NCBI GenBank assembly: GCA_031555145.1
Contig: JAVBUR010000052.1
Coordinates: 1-64,000 of the forward strand
DNA: 64,000 nucleotides
Source of the DNA: JAJDIA01 sp031555145
GTDB lineage: Bacteria; Bacteroidota; Bacteroidia; Bacteroidales; Tannerellaceae
Direction of reading: 5' to 3'
Made by a program: the position numbers and the translations under genes. How positions within the stretch are numbered: the stretch's first letter is position 1; each line of letters starts with the position of its first letter. Below, piece by piece: positions 8,361 to 18,000 of this stretch. A model generated the notes under the pieces. It saw nothing but the letters and a program-made list of their open reading frames with translations. It searched no databases and was not told the DNA's origin.

Positions 8361-9527
8361 TTACAGAATGGGAAGCATTTCAGATGTAGCATATAAGGCT
8401 TCTTCCCTAACGCTTCCCGCAATCTCCTCCAGCTCCAATCTTGTCAAATTCGACCCCGAAGGCAGACAAAGCCCTCTATCAAACAATCGCTCCGCAGTTC
8501 CATCCCCATAATATTTACTCCATGCAAACACCGGCTGCAAATGCATCGGCTTCCACAACGGTCGTGTTTCAATCTTTTTCTCCCACAACTTCAACCGTAT
8601 ATCCTCACGCGTAATTCCGCCTGTCAGTTCCGGATCAACCAATATACACGACAGCCAGTGATTCGAATAAAACTCAGCCCCCGGTTCAGTATGCACCGTG
8701 ATCCCCGGAATATCAGCAAACGCCTCCCGATAGAAAGCATTATTCACCCGTCGAGCCACCACTCGTTCCGTGAGCGCCGTCATCTGTCCACGCCCAATCC
8801 CTGCGCTCACATTACTCATCCGATAGTTATACCCAATCTGCGAATGTTGATAGTGCGGCGCCTGGTCGCGAGCCTGTGTGGAAAGGAAACGTGCCTGATC
8901 CGCCTCCGCTTTAGAAGAGCACACCAACGCCCCTCCACCGGAAGTCGTAATAATCTTATTTCCATTAAACGACAACACAGAGAATTCTCCAAACGTCCCA
9001 CATTGCCGACCCTGATAGACAGACCCCAATGCCTCCGCCGCATCTTCCACTACCGGTATTTCATATTTCTGTGCGATGGCCAGGATCTCATTGATCTTGG
9101 CAGGCATGCCATATAGGTCCACAAACAGGATCGCCTTCGGCTTTCTACCCACCCGGATACTATCAAGGATCGCTTCTTCCAAGAACTCCGGCGACATATT
9201 CCACGTATCGGCTTCACTGTCAATAAAGACAGGTTGCGCACCCAGATAAGCGATCGGATTAGCCGTCGCCGAGAATGTCATCGACTGGCAGATTACGCGG
9301 TCGCCTGGCTTAACCCCCAACAGAATCAGTGCAAGGTGTATAGCTGCCGTACCGGCACTTAATGCCGCTACCTGTTTGTTCTCGCCGATGAAGTCGGCAA
9401 GGTCTTGTTCAAAACCGTCCACATTGGGGCCGAGAGGGGCAATCCAGTTATGTGTGAATGCGTCATGGATAAAGTCAAGTTCTCTCCCGGATTGATGGGG
9501 AGAGGAAAGCCAGATACGGGGTGTCAT
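8361..9527 (-). CDS. DegT/DnrJ/EryC1 family sugar aminotransferase
   Basis: This is a 388-residue PLP-dependent transaminase that, by family, aminates a 4-keto (or 3-keto) nucleotide sugar for capsule synthesis. All hallmarks are present. They are SAGTAAIHLAL (about 57-67), the PLP-ring Asp in VVEDAAEALG (D162), the Schiff-base lysine in SFNGNKIITTSGGG (K191) and the GYNYRM loop (about 232-237). The C-terminal RPLWKPMHLQPVF is typical of PglE-like members. ATG at 9527 gives MTPRIWLSSPHQSG, as in its relatives. It is a close tandem paralogue of the frameshifted copy at 9670-10832. A PglF-type dehydratase in the same operon is the likely partner. Confidence 0.88.
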   Translation of the reverse strand: MTPRIWLSSPHQSGRELDFIHDAFTHNWIAPLGPNVDGFEQDLADFIGENKQVAALSAGTAAIHLALILLGVKPGDRVICQSMTFSATANPIAYLGAQPVFIDSEADTWNMSPEFLEEAILDSIRVGRKPKAILFVDLYGMPAKINEILAIAQKYEIPVVEDAAEALGSVYQGRQCGTFGEFSVLSFNGNKIITTSGGGALVCSSKAEADQARFLSTQARDQAPHYQHSQIGYNYRMSNVSAGIGRGQMTALTERVVARRVNNAFYREAFADIPGITVHTEPGAEFYSNHWLSCILVDPELTGGITREDIRLKLWEKKIETRPLWKPMHLQPVFAWSKYYGDGTAERLFDRGLCLPSGSNLTRLELEEIAGSVREEALYATSEMLPIL

Positions 9528-9669
9528 ATATTTTTTACTTAATGAAAATAATATTTACTTTCTGTGGTGCTACTTGTAAGCGTCCAATTGTTTTTTTTAG
9601 CCACAGAAGCATCGTTTCCGAGGGTAAACATTGAAAATGGACTAAAATTTGTCTGATTTTATACTTTAT

Positions 9670-10832
9670 TTAATAGCCAATGCGAGTAGCATAGCCGCAT
9701 TTCATGCATATATCTCTGATTGGCCCTGCTATTTCCTCCAACTCTTCTTGTGTAAGATTTGACCCGGAAGGCAGGCAAAGACTCCGTACAAACAACCCTT
9801 CCGCGACCCTGTCGCCATAATACGCACACCCGCCAAACACCGGCTGCAAATGCATCGGCTTCCACAGTGGTCGCGTCTCAAAGGCCGACTCCCAGAGCTT
9901 CAGCCGGATATTCTCCCGTGTCACCCCGCCTGTCAGTTCCGGATCCACCAGGATACACGACAGCCAGTGATTCGAAAAGTAATCCTCGTTCGCCTCCGTA
10001 TGCACCGTGATCCCCGGGATACTGCCCAACGCCTCCTGATAGAACGCATGATTCGCACGCCGTGCCGCTACCCGGTCGGCCAGCGCGGTCATCTGTCCGC
10101 GTCCCACCCCGGCACACACATTACTCATCCGGTAGTTATAGCCAATATTCGTATGCTGATAGTGCGGCGCCTGATCGCGTGCCTGCGTCGCCAGGAAACG
10201 GGCACGGTCGGCCAGTTCCTTCGTAGGGCAGATCAGTGCTCCCCCACCCGACGTGGTAATGATTTTATTCCCATTGAACGACAGCACACCCAGCGCACCG
10301 AACGTCCCACATTGCTGTCCCCGGTAGGTCGAGCCCAGCGCTTCCGCCGCATCTTCGATCACCGGCACCTCATACCTCGCCGCCACTTCCCTGATCTCGT
10401 CCAATTGTGCCGGCATCCCATACAGATGCACCAGCATAATCGCCCGTGGTTTCTTCCGCTGCCGGATTCCGTCCAAGATCGCTTCTTCGAGGAAACGCGG
10501 ACTCATATTCCACGTCTCCGGCTCACTGTCCACAAAGACCGGCTCCGCACCAAGGTAGGTGATGGGGTTGGCCGTCGCACTGAACGTCATCGACTGACAA
10601 ATCACCCGGTCGCCCGGCTGAATGCCCAACAGGATCAGGGCGAGATGCAGGGCGGCAGTGCCGGCACTAAGGGCTGCGACGTAGGAATCCTGCCCAGAAA
10701 GGAGGCGAGGTCTTGTTCGAAACCGTCCACGTTCGGGCCGAGGGGGGCGATCCAGTTGTGGGCAAAGGCGTCGTGGATAAAGTCAAGTTCTTTACCGGAC
10801 TGGTGGGGGGGGAGAGGTAGATACGGGGGCAT
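9670..10832 (-). pseudogene. DegT/DnrJ/EryC1 sugar aminotransferase, frameshifted second copy
   Basis: The 5' piece (10832-10635) encodes a normal start through GFEQDLASFLG, then drops out of frame. The rest (ending at 9670) resumes as AALSAGTAALHLALILLG and is intact to the end, including the catalytic lysine motif FNGNKIITTSGGG and GYNYRM. One missing base near 10692-10697 accounts for the break. Compared with the intact paralogue, three further bases are missing near the start, around a C5 and a C8 run, and these cancel out. Either the gene is decaying after duplication or the sequence has errors in C runs. If the base is restored, the protein is a normal 388-residue-class enzyme. Confidence 0.8.
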
Positions 10833-10843
10833 ATGTCGTTCGT

Positions 10844-11449
10844 TTAATTAAAATAGTCTTCATTCAAATTCTTTCCAAGCACTGTGTATAGAATAATTCT
10901 TATATCTAACCAGAAACTCCAGTGATCCAAATAAGCATGATTAATCCTGACTTTATCAGGAAAGATGACTTCATCGTTATATTGTTGGGGGTTATCTTGA
11001 AAAGCCAATAACTCTTCTTCATTTCGATACTTTAGACTTGCAGGCCCAGTGATACCGGGCTTTAATTTTAAGATATCCCGATCCTTTCCCTGCAATTTAT
11101 CAGCATATCCGGGAACATCAGGGCGAGGGCCGACAAAACTCATATCCCCTATAAATACATTCCACAACTCTGGCAATTCATCCAGTTTATATTTCCTCAA
11201 CAAAGCACCCAAAGGGGTGATTCGACCTTCTCCTTTAACTGAAATACTGGAACCGCTATGAGTTACAGTCATTGTTCGAAATTTGTACATTGTAAATAAT
11301 TTGCCATCTACACCAACCCGTTTTTGCTTGAAAATCACTGTGCCACCAGGCATTTTTGTTTTTATCAAAATGGCGACGATAATCAGAATCGGAGATAGAG
11401 CCAAAAGGCCAATTCCGGAAGCTATACGATCAAAAAAATATTTATACAC
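10844..11449 (-). CDS. Initiating sugar-1-phosphate transferase (PglC/WcaJ-type, bacterial sugar transferase)
   Basis: This 201-residue protein has one N-terminal hydrophobic re-entrant helix (about 8-30) followed by the family blocks IFKQKRVGVDGKLFTMYKFR, LDELPELWNVFIGDMSFVGP (written here only in part) and KLKPGITGPASLKYRNEEE. Small monotopic enzymes of this kind move a sugar-1-phosphate from a UDP-sugar to undecaprenyl phosphate and start repeat-unit assembly. The short PglC-like form lacks the extra transmembrane helices of WbaP. With the PglF and DegT genes downstream, a diacetylbacillosamine-like first sugar is plausible but not shown. Confidence 0.9.
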   Translation of the reverse strand: MYKYFFDRIASGIGLLALSPILIIVAILIKTKMPGGTVIFKQKRVGVDGKLFTMYKFRTMTVTHSGSSISVKGEGRITPLGALLRKYKLDELPELWNVFIGDMSFVGPRPDVPGYADKLQGKDRDILKLKPGITGPASLKYRNEEELLAFQDNPQQYNDEVIFPDKVRINHAYLDHWSFWLDIRIILYTVLGKNLNEDYFN

Positions 11450-11455
11450 TATAGA

Positions 11456-11923
11456 TTACTCTATTTTTTTAATAATACGAGCAGGTACTCCTGCCACCAA
11501 AACATGATCCGGAACATCTTTCGTTACTACAGAACCTGCTGCAACAACACTCATGTTCCCTATTCTGACACCAGGCAGAATCGTCGAATTAGCTCCAATC
11601 CATACATTATCTCCAATTATTACTGGCTCCGATATGGGTTTATACAACTTAGACAACGCATTGTAAGGTCCGTTAGGATTGGCCGTAGTCAGAATAGTAA
11701 CCTGAAATGCTAATGTGGAATTTTCACCGATAATAATTTTATTTTTTGCAACCAGAAAGCATCCTGCAGAAATTTCAGCATGTTTTTTTAAGACAACTCT
11801 ACCCTCGCCCCGAAAGGGCGTTATTATAGTAACAGGTCTAAACGACAAAGAATTAGTGACGTCGCATTCGCATCCTTTCCATCTATATCGCAGAACATTC
11901 AAAAATTTCAGTACTTTCTTCAT
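11456..11923 (-). CDS. Left-handed beta-helix acetyltransferase (capsule sugar O-acetyltransferase type)
   Basis: The protein has 155 residues with hexapeptide repeats from about residue 55 on (IIIGENSTLAFQV, VIIGDNVWIGANSTILPGV, IGNMSVVAAGSVVTKDVP). It ends with the usual VAGVPARIIKKIE tail. The His/Asn arrangement and length fit WcaF/NodL/maltose-acetyltransferase-like enzymes that acetylate sugar hydroxyls using acetyl-CoA. A PglD-type N-acetyl role cannot be excluded given the neighbouring dehydratase and aminotransferases. It overlaps the upstream ATP-grasp gene by 4 bp and lies 6 bp from the sugar transferase gene, so translation is likely coupled. Confidence 0.82.
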   Translation of the reverse strand: MKKVLKFLNVLRYRWKGCECDVTNSLSFRPVTIITPFRGEGRVVLKKHAEISAGCFLVAKNKIIIGENSTLAFQVTILTTANPNGPYNALSKLYKPISEPVIIGDNVWIGANSTILPGVRIGNMSVVAAGSVVTKDVPDHVLVAGVPARIIKKIE

Positions 11924-13050
11924 GGATTTAATTTGCCGCTTTTTAGAAGTTTAAGAAAATAATATAGAAATTCTCCGATTATTGCTTTTTTATCATCCTT
12001 ACTGAAATCATCGAATGCGTCGAATCCATTGAATCGAAAAACTTCTTTGCACTCGCGCCATGTGAGTTTGAAGGCAAAAACACGTCCTGTCAACGTAATT
12101 ATATCTCCTAATATCCATTTGGTCTTCACTCCAATGCAAAGATTTACTGGCTGATCATATTTTCCTGCTGTAGCCAGGCTATATTGGATATAAGGGATAT
12201 CGAATCCCGCCGTAATGGGCGTAGCGACCCCTCCAGTATATCTCGCATTAACCTCAATAAACGCTATTCTATTCGTTTTCAAATCATAGCGAAAATCCAA
12301 TCCACAGACGCCATAATAATCAGTATAGTCCAAAATTTGCTTTGCATAATCGATCAATCCAGGAAAGTCGACGATCTTTCGTTGAGTAGTAGTTCCTCCT
12401 CCATCTGTTTTAGTAACTAAGGCATGATACACCGATGCGCAAAAATATCCATTCATTCGGATACAGTCAACACTATAATCAGAGCCGCCAATACGTTCCT
12501 GTATAAGCGTTTCAATCCCGGTATATTTTTCGACCAAATGATGAAGTTCTATTTCATTTTCAGGGAAAAAGACTCCTTTTGCCGAATTACCTATCACTGT
12601 TTTAAAAACAACTGGATACGTACTTACTTCTTGAATGGAGCTATACACCTTAGGGACTGGAATTCCAATCTTTTTTGCAAGAGAAGTCGCGACCGCCTTG
12701 TTGGATAAATTTGCCAACGTCGAATGGTCGCTTATCGGAATACTCAACCATTTCGGGAACTTGTCTATGTGTTTAGCAATAACAATCGACTCATCATGAG
12801 TAGGAATTAGCATTTTAGGTTTTAGCTGTTCTACTTTCGCCACAAGGTGTTGAATAAAACGTTCTTCACATGTAAATGGATCAGGATAGGTAAAACTGTC
12901 CAACGAAAAGCGTGAAAAAGTACAAATATTCCATTTCGAAACATCTGCAACTACGACTTTAAGCCCTTTTGCCGTAAGGCTACGTAGAATATTATATCCC
13001 ACCCTATTCCAGCAATAGGTTATTAGTACATCACATTTGGAACTCTTCAT
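11920..13050 (-). CDS. ATP-grasp domain protein (carboxylate-amine/thiol ligase-like)
   Basis: At 376 residues it has an N-terminal Rossmann-like pre-ATP-grasp part (ITYCWNRVGYNILRSL), then an ATP-grasp fold. Visible elements are KKIGIPVPKVY, the nucleotide-binding lysine in YPVVFKTVIGNSAKGV and IETLIQERIGGSDYSVDC. The metal-binding end FIEVNARYTGGVATPI carries the E-x-N-x-R pattern. Members ligate a carboxylate to an amine using ATP. In capsule loci they may attach amino acids to sugars, an inference here. It overlaps the acetyltransferase gene by 4 bp. Confidence 0.8.
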   Translation of the reverse strand: MKSSKCDVLITYCWNRVGYNILRSLTAKGLKVVVADVSKWNICTFSRFSLDSFTYPDPFTCEERFIQHLVAKVEQLKPKMLIPTHDESIVIAKHIDKFPKWLSIPISDHSTLANLSNKAVATSLAKKIGIPVPKVYSSIQEVSTYPVVFKTVIGNSAKGVFFPENEIELHHLVEKYTGIETLIQERIGGSDYSVDCIRMNGYFCASVYHALVTKTDGGGTTTQRKIVDFPGLIDYAKQILDYTDYYGVCGLDFRYDLKTNRIAFIEVNARYTGGVATPITAGFDIPYIQYSLATAGKYDQPVNLCIGVKTKWILGDIITLTGRVFAFKLTWRECKEVFRFNGFDAFDDFSKDDKKAIIGEFLYYFLKLLKSGKLNP

Positions 13051-13144
13051 TCTGAAAATACGCTAAAAACCAACATACCATCCAAATTTACTTGAACTAA
13101 GCCCGATATACCTGTAATCATAGATCCTAAACTCCATTTCTACC

Positions 13145-14299
13145 TTAACACAAGGATCGATACTCTTTTAACAACTCACTCCACACATATTGCTGTTCAT
13201 AGCGATCAGCAATCATCTTACGTGCATTTCCTGCCATTTGATTTCTAACCACTGTGTTTGTCAACAACAGTTCCATCGCCTGATATAACGCATTGGTATC
13301 TTTGGGAGGAATAATCACACCGTTCACTCCTTGCTCGATAATTTCATTACAGCCGTTGATATCTGTCACAATACAAGGTAGCCCCATTGCACCAGCCTGC
13401 ATCACAACATTGGGGAATCCTTCCCGGTAGCTTGGGAAAACAAAAATATCCGAGATTGCCAGATAAGGACGGACATCCGTTTGAAATCCGACACTGATAA
13501 TGGCTGAATGCTCATTTATCCTTTCTTCTGTCAATGTTTCCAATGGATCCAACTCGCGTTCAAAAGTTCCAACCAACAACAGCTTCGCTTCTGGATAGTT
13601 GGTACACAATTGAACAAAAGCTCCCACCAGTTCGTTGATCCCTTTGTCCCTGACTATGCGCCCGACAAAAGTAAAAACCGTATCTTCGGATGAGATCCCC
13701 AACCGAGTCTTTATCTCTTGTGCAGTATTTTCCGACACATTCTGTCTTGAAAAAAAAGAAGTATCTATACCATTAGAGCTACCATTCCCTATAACCCTTA
13801 CTTTTTGAGTGCTTGTATATCCATTTTTCAAGATTATATCTTTAAGCACAAAAGAATTAGGATATATCTTTGTAGCACACATGTATGTAATCTTTTCCAC
13901 GCAATCAAGTAGAATGCGTTTTGCCCCTTTCGCTTCTAAAAGGGGTAATCCGGCAATAGTATGAAGCCTGTAAGGTATATTTGCTAATTTGGAAGCAATC
14001 ATCCCTACAGTACCGGCTTTCGGAGTATGAGTGTGTACTATTAGTGGTTGTTCCTTTTTAAGTATCCTATACAATTTCCATAACGACAGAAGGTCTTGTA
14101 ATGGAGAAATTGTTCTTGTCATTGGTATTGCTATAGTCCTTACTCCCTCATTCACTTCCGCATCTCTCAAAGCCTCTCCCGGCGATGAAATCCCAATAAT
14201 ATCAAAACCATGATTAGACATATACTTAAGTTGCCCTTTAAGTAGCCCTCTTAATGAGGCTGGAATTGTGGTAATACGGATAAGTTTCTGTCGGTTCAT
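13145..14299 (-). CDS. GT4-family glycosyltransferase
   Basis: This is a 384-residue GT-B fold enzyme. The N-terminal domain has IPASLRGLLKGQLKYM and the conserved VHTHTPKAGTVGMIASKLA. The C-terminal donor-binding domain has FTFVGRIVRDKGINELVGAF and the E-x7-E type motif SYREGFPNVVMQAGAMGLPC. This looks like the PglA/WbpH-type subgroup that adds HexNAc or deoxysugars to an undecaprenyl-linked acceptor on the cytoplasmic side. Specificity cannot be read from sequence alone. It overlaps the next gene upstream by 4 bp. Confidence 0.88.
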   Translation of the reverse strand: MNRQKLIRITTIPASLRGLLKGQLKYMSNHGFDIIGISSPGEALRDAEVNEGVRTIAIPMTRTISPLQDLLSLWKLYRILKKEQPLIVHTHTPKAGTVGMIASKLANIPYRLHTIAGLPLLEAKGAKRILLDCVEKITYMCATKIYPNSFVLKDIILKNGYTSTQKVRVIGNGSSNGIDTSFFSRQNVSENTAQEIKTRLGISSEDTVFTFVGRIVRDKGINELVGAFVQLCTNYPEAKLLLVGTFERELDPLETLTEERINEHSAIISVGFQTDVRPYLAISDIFVFPSYREGFPNVVMQAGAMGLPCIVTDINGCNEIIEQGVNGVIIPPKDTNALYQAMELLLTNTVVRNQMAGNARKMIADRYEQQYVWSELLKEYRSLC

Positions 14300-15372
14300 A
14301 TCGTATCGTATAAACCACTGTACGCCTCTACCGTTTTACGAATATCATACTCTGCAGCTCGTTCTTTACATTGTACCGCAATTCTTGCTGCATAATTAGC
14401 ATCTTCGGACAATTGCTTTATTTCGAAGGCTAATTGCTCTGCATCGCCTGCAGGGAAAAGAATGCCGCCATCCAGCGTTATTTCGTGTAATCCGTTAACG
14501 TCACTTGCAATAAACGGTTTCCCAACCGACATGCCTTCAATACTTGATAAAGATAATCCCTCCCAATGTGAAGACATCACAACTATATCTGAGGCTTTTA
14601 GTATCTGTGGAATATCACTCCTAAGGCCGGTAAATACAACTCGATCTTTTATCTTCAACTCTTTCACCAACGCTTCACAGATAGGACGACGCTCCCCATC
14701 CCCGACCAAGCACAGACAATACGCTTCAGGCAATAAAGTAATTGCTTTAATAAGGGTATCTTGATCTTTTGCTTCACGGAAGCCTGCTACCATAGTCACT
14801 AATATCAAGGGGTTTGATGAAATAAGAGCCGTCCGATCAAGCGCTTTTGCTGTATAAAAACGATTTATGTCAATCCCGTTAAAGACTGTATAGATATTTT
14901 CCCTTCTGTTTAAATGAAGCATCAGCAACTCTGTCGATTTGTCAGAAATTGAAATGATTGCAGTATATCTATTATACACCCATTTTTCAATTGGCTTAAG
15001 CCACTTCATCATACGGCGGCGATTGGTTGTATTATGCTCTGTAGTAATCAATTTTACCCGGCTAAATGACAAGACCTTTGCAAAAGCGACAAAGTACTGG
15101 CATGCCGCATTATGGGTATGAACGATATCATACCTGCGTAAAAAGGGGATCAGTTTAACTATCAAAAGTGGATTATAGACCGTCACTCCATTACCAAGCT
15201 GATAAACTTGAATGCCGTTATCACGCAATTCTTTCTTAAAGGCAGTTTCTACTCCATCAAACAGCAATACATCTACTTGATGCCCCAGTTTACATAGCAA
15301 TGGAGCCATATCGACAATAAGTTTTTCAGCTCCTCCGATTCGGAGGGATGTAATAACCTGAAGGATTTTCAT
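14296..15372 (-). CDS. GT4-family glycosyltransferase
   Basis: The 358-residue GT-B protein opens with LQVITSLRIGGAEKLIVDMA, the classical GG-E/K acceptor-side motif of GT4. It has YDIVHTHNAACQYF in the first domain, and VTMVAGFREAKDQDTLIKA and SSHWEGLSLSSIEGMSVGKP (E-x7-E) in the second. It probably adds one residue of the capsule repeat unit in the cytoplasm. It is coupled to the following glycosyltransferase by a 4-bp overlap. Donor and linkage are unknown. Confidence 0.88.
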   Translation of the reverse strand: MKILQVITSLRIGGAEKLIVDMAPLLCKLGHQVDVLLFDGVETAFKKELRDNGIQVYQLGNGVTVYNPLLIVKLIPFLRRYDIVHTHNAACQYFVAFAKVLSFSRVKLITTEHNTTNRRRMMKWLKPIEKWVYNRYTAIISISDKSTELLMLHLNRRENIYTVFNGIDINRFYTAKALDRTALISSNPLILVTMVAGFREAKDQDTLIKAITLLPEAYCLCLVGDGERRPICEALVKELKIKDRVVFTGLRSDIPQILKASDIVVMSSHWEGLSLSSIEGMSVGKPFIASDVNGLHEITLDGGILFPAGDAEQLAFEIKQLSEDANYAARIAVQCKERAAEYDIRKTVEAYSGLYDTI

Positions 15373-15442
15373 ATTATAAATATTATATTCGTCAAATAAA
15401 AAACATATAAATACAATTAAATATTACTATCGCGTTTTTATG

Positions 15443-16693
15443 TTAATTATTAATATACATTTTTTTGCGTTTTTCAGAAACAGAAACCGCATACATAGTC
15501 AATATAATGGGAAATATTTTACATCTATGTCTAATAGCGGTCCCCGAGTTAACAGTTCCATATGCAAAAATAAAAGACAATATAAACAAAGAAATCATAA
15601 GATATCTTAACATATTTTTGCTCATTCCAAACTGAATTTTTTTATAATATTTAAATACATTATATATAATGTATATATAAAATACAGAATCAAGAAAAAA
15701 CGCTATAATATCTTGAGAACCTCTCCAGTCAATAGGTATAGGCGAAAATAGAAAATAAAATATTTTTAAAGGAGAAAACAATATTAATTGCCATGCACTA
15801 TTAGGATTTATCCATGTTAAATAAGCACTACCACCTCGTATTTCAGAATACATACCATTCTCTTGAAATTTTTCTTCATCAAAAGTGTTTAGTTTTCCTG
15901 TAAAAATATCAGTAGAAGTTAATACAACTATCGAAATTAAAATTAAAACAACTGAAATAACGATTGCGGAAACCGAAACTTTACTTATCATTTTTTTGGG
16001 ATGATAAAATGCAATAGCTATCAAATATCCAACTGCAACAAACACACACCCAGAATGCATCCAAGCAGCAAATAAAACACAAATAATTGAAATAGATGCG
16101 GAATAAACACCCCCTCGTTTCATCCACCTAACAAAATAGAATAAAGATGCAGAAACAAAAAATTCGCACCATGCTTCTCGAAGCAAAATCCCACTAAATA
16201 TAATTAAATGAGGAAATATGACAGCAATGGTCAAAGTTTGTTTTTTTACTCTTTCATTCATGTCATATTCATCAATTATCTTAAATATATATATCAAGAC
16301 ACCCAACCCAAATATGACATTAATATACTGCGCTATAAAACGGCAATCTCCTAATAGCATATATAACCATGTTAAGAATAGGTGATAATTTGTCCTCACC
16401 AAATCATAAGATCCTCTTAATGCATTAAAAGAAGCGTTTCGGTGAAATATTTCCGTATCAGCCCCACTATGTAAAACAGAAAATATATGATTATAATCAA
16501 TGAACAAAATAAGCATCCTCAAAATATACCCAAATATAATCAAATAACTGTATTTTGGATATTTTTTAATCACATAAAATACAACATAAAACGAATTAAT
16601 TATCACAAACAAAGATTCTCCGACCAAAGTAATCTTATAAAAAAGCGAAAAGAGCATCAACTCAATTATAGTAAATATAAATATTCCAAACAC
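15443..16693 (-). CDS. Wzy-like repeat-unit polymerase (EpsG family)
   Basis: This is a 416-residue integral membrane protein with about 11-12 hydrophobic segments and a larger periplasmic stretch in the middle (about 240-290). The pattern NASFNALRGSYDLVRTNYHL followed by a hydrophobic run resembles EpsG/Wzy proteins, which polymerise lipid-linked repeat units in the periplasm. It is the only polymerase candidate in the locus, and it lies among glycosyltransferases and a flippase. The gene is clearly richer in A+T than the flanking biosynthetic genes, as is common for wzy. Confidence 0.7.
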   Translation of the reverse strand: MFGIFIFTIIELMLFSLFYKITLVGESLFVIINSFYVVFYVIKKYPKYSYLIIFGYILRMLILFIDYNHIFSVLHSGADTEIFHRNASFNALRGSYDLVRTNYHLFLTWLYMLLGDCRFIAQYINVIFGLGVLIYIFKIIDEYDMNERVKKQTLTIAVIFPHLIIFSGILLREAWCEFFVSASLFYFVRWMKRGGVYSASISIICVLFAAWMHSGCVFVAVGYLIAIAFYHPKKMISKVSVSAIVISVVLILISIVVLTSTDIFTGKLNTFDEEKFQENGMYSEIRGGSAYLTWINPNSAWQLILFSPLKIFYFLFSPIPIDWRGSQDIIAFFLDSVFYIYIIYNVFKYYKKIQFGMSKNMLRYLMISLFILSFIFAYGTVNSGTAIRHRCKIFPIILTMYAVSVSEKRKKMYINN

Positions 16694-16741
16694 AACAACT
16701 AATTAATTAGTATTACATAATCACTTTAACAATAAATCATC

Positions 16742-17905
16742 TTAATTAATTATAATATCATACAATTTATTTATTTCATTGCGATTATCCACAATGCTGT
16801 TCGCCAAATTAGTTTTGTATTTACATTGAATATCTTCGTTCATCAACAAATCAAATACAGCCATTGATAAACTTTCCGGATTCATATCACAAATAGTCGC
16901 ATTTACATTATCTTCAAATTGATCATACACTGTAGAAAAATTTGTCACTACAATTGGCTTGCATAATATTTTAGCCTCATCCAAAGCTATTGATTTCCCT
17001 TCAAATTGGGAAGGTAAACAGAAAACAGTTGCATGTTTTATATATGGATATGGATTCACCTTCAATCCCAAAAAAACAATATTTTCACTCACATTGTATT
17101 TTACAACCATTTTGGAATACTTTTCCATTTCACTGCACAATCCTACAAAATACCATTTATACCTTACGTTTTTTTTAGTTAATATTGAAGCTGCTTCAAT
17201 AGCTAAGTCAACCCCCTTTTGTTTGCAAACATGTCCAACAGTTAAAATAGCAGGCATAGAATAATCCATATCATAAATATCATCTTCACTCAGCTTACAA
17301 ATTAATTCAGAAGATACAATATTTTCCATCACACTGATTTTTCCATCACAATCAGGAAAATATTTCTTCATACTCAACATACAACTATCTGAGACACAAA
17401 ATATACGATCTACTTTTGTGTAATATTTTTTATCAATCGAATAATATTCATTCCACTTTGAATAATCAAAATGAAAAAAAGTGAGTTTTAGATTCGCATC
17501 CAACTTATCAACCATATAATACATCAAATGTTGTCCATTATAATCGACAGCAACATCATATTTCAAATTATTATTCGGAAATATTTTCGACAAAATCCAT
17601 GCACTATAACCACGATCAAATCGACTGACTATAGCCGCAAGAAATCGAAGAATAGCAGTTATTACATAACCTCTACTTAATAGCAACAAAATGCACTTCG
17701 GAAAATGGGTAAATGATAGACTTGTTTTATGATCATATATTATGTTTATATTTTCAGGTAACAAATCCATAAATACTCCATTCGGATTCAATAACATCAA
17801 ATCAATTGAGTACTTACTTCTGTCCATAGTACTCAAAAGGCTAATTAAGCTCTTAGAAATACCTCCACTATCTAAAATACTTGTAATAAATAATATTTTT
17901 TTCAT
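16742..17905 (-). CDS. GT4-family glycosyltransferase
   Basis: The 387-residue protein starts MKKILFITSILDSGGISKSL, a GT-B acceptor-domain opening. The donor domain has AILTVGHVCKQKGVDLAIEA and FCLPSQFEGKSIALDEAKIL, with the paired glutamates expected of GT4. The middle (IFCVSDSCMLSMKKYFPD) is the usual linker to the second domain. It is likely a capsule glycosyltransferase acting in the cytoplasm. The gene belongs to the AT-rich core (about 15.4-19.1 kb), suggesting it arrived with wzy and the pyruvyltransferase gene. Confidence 0.85.
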   Translation of the reverse strand: MKKILFITSILDSGGISKSLISLLSTMDRSKYSIDLMLLNPNGVFMDLLPENINIIYDHKTSLSFTHFPKCILLLLSRGYVITAILRFLAAIVSRFDRGYSAWILSKIFPNNNLKYDVAVDYNGQHLMYYMVDKLDANLKLTFFHFDYSKWNEYYSIDKKYYTKVDRIFCVSDSCMLSMKKYFPDCDGKISVMENIVSSELICKLSEDDIYDMDYSMPAILTVGHVCKQKGVDLAIEAASILTKKNVRYKWYFVGLCSEMEKYSKMVVKYNVSENIVFLGLKVNPYPYIKHATVFCLPSQFEGKSIALDEAKILCKPIVVTNFSTVYDQFEDNVNATICDMNPESLSMAVFDLLMNEDIQCKYKTNLANSIVDNRNEINKLYDIIIN

Positions 17906-18000
17906 GACAAATAATAATCATCTGATTAAATTTAACAATAAATACAACCATACAATATTCTTAAATACGATATCAACAAATAATTAACTAATTTGACATT

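Noticed and set aside
10805..10812. G8 homopolymer as a phase-variation tract
   Set aside because: The actual frame break lies more than 100 bases further into the gene at a short C run, and no evidence of length variation is available from one sequence.
10635..10832. Separate small gene upstream of the 9670-10629 reading frame
   Set aside because: It is the N-terminal part of the same aminotransferase, cut by a one-base frameshift; its last residues are out-of-frame sequence.
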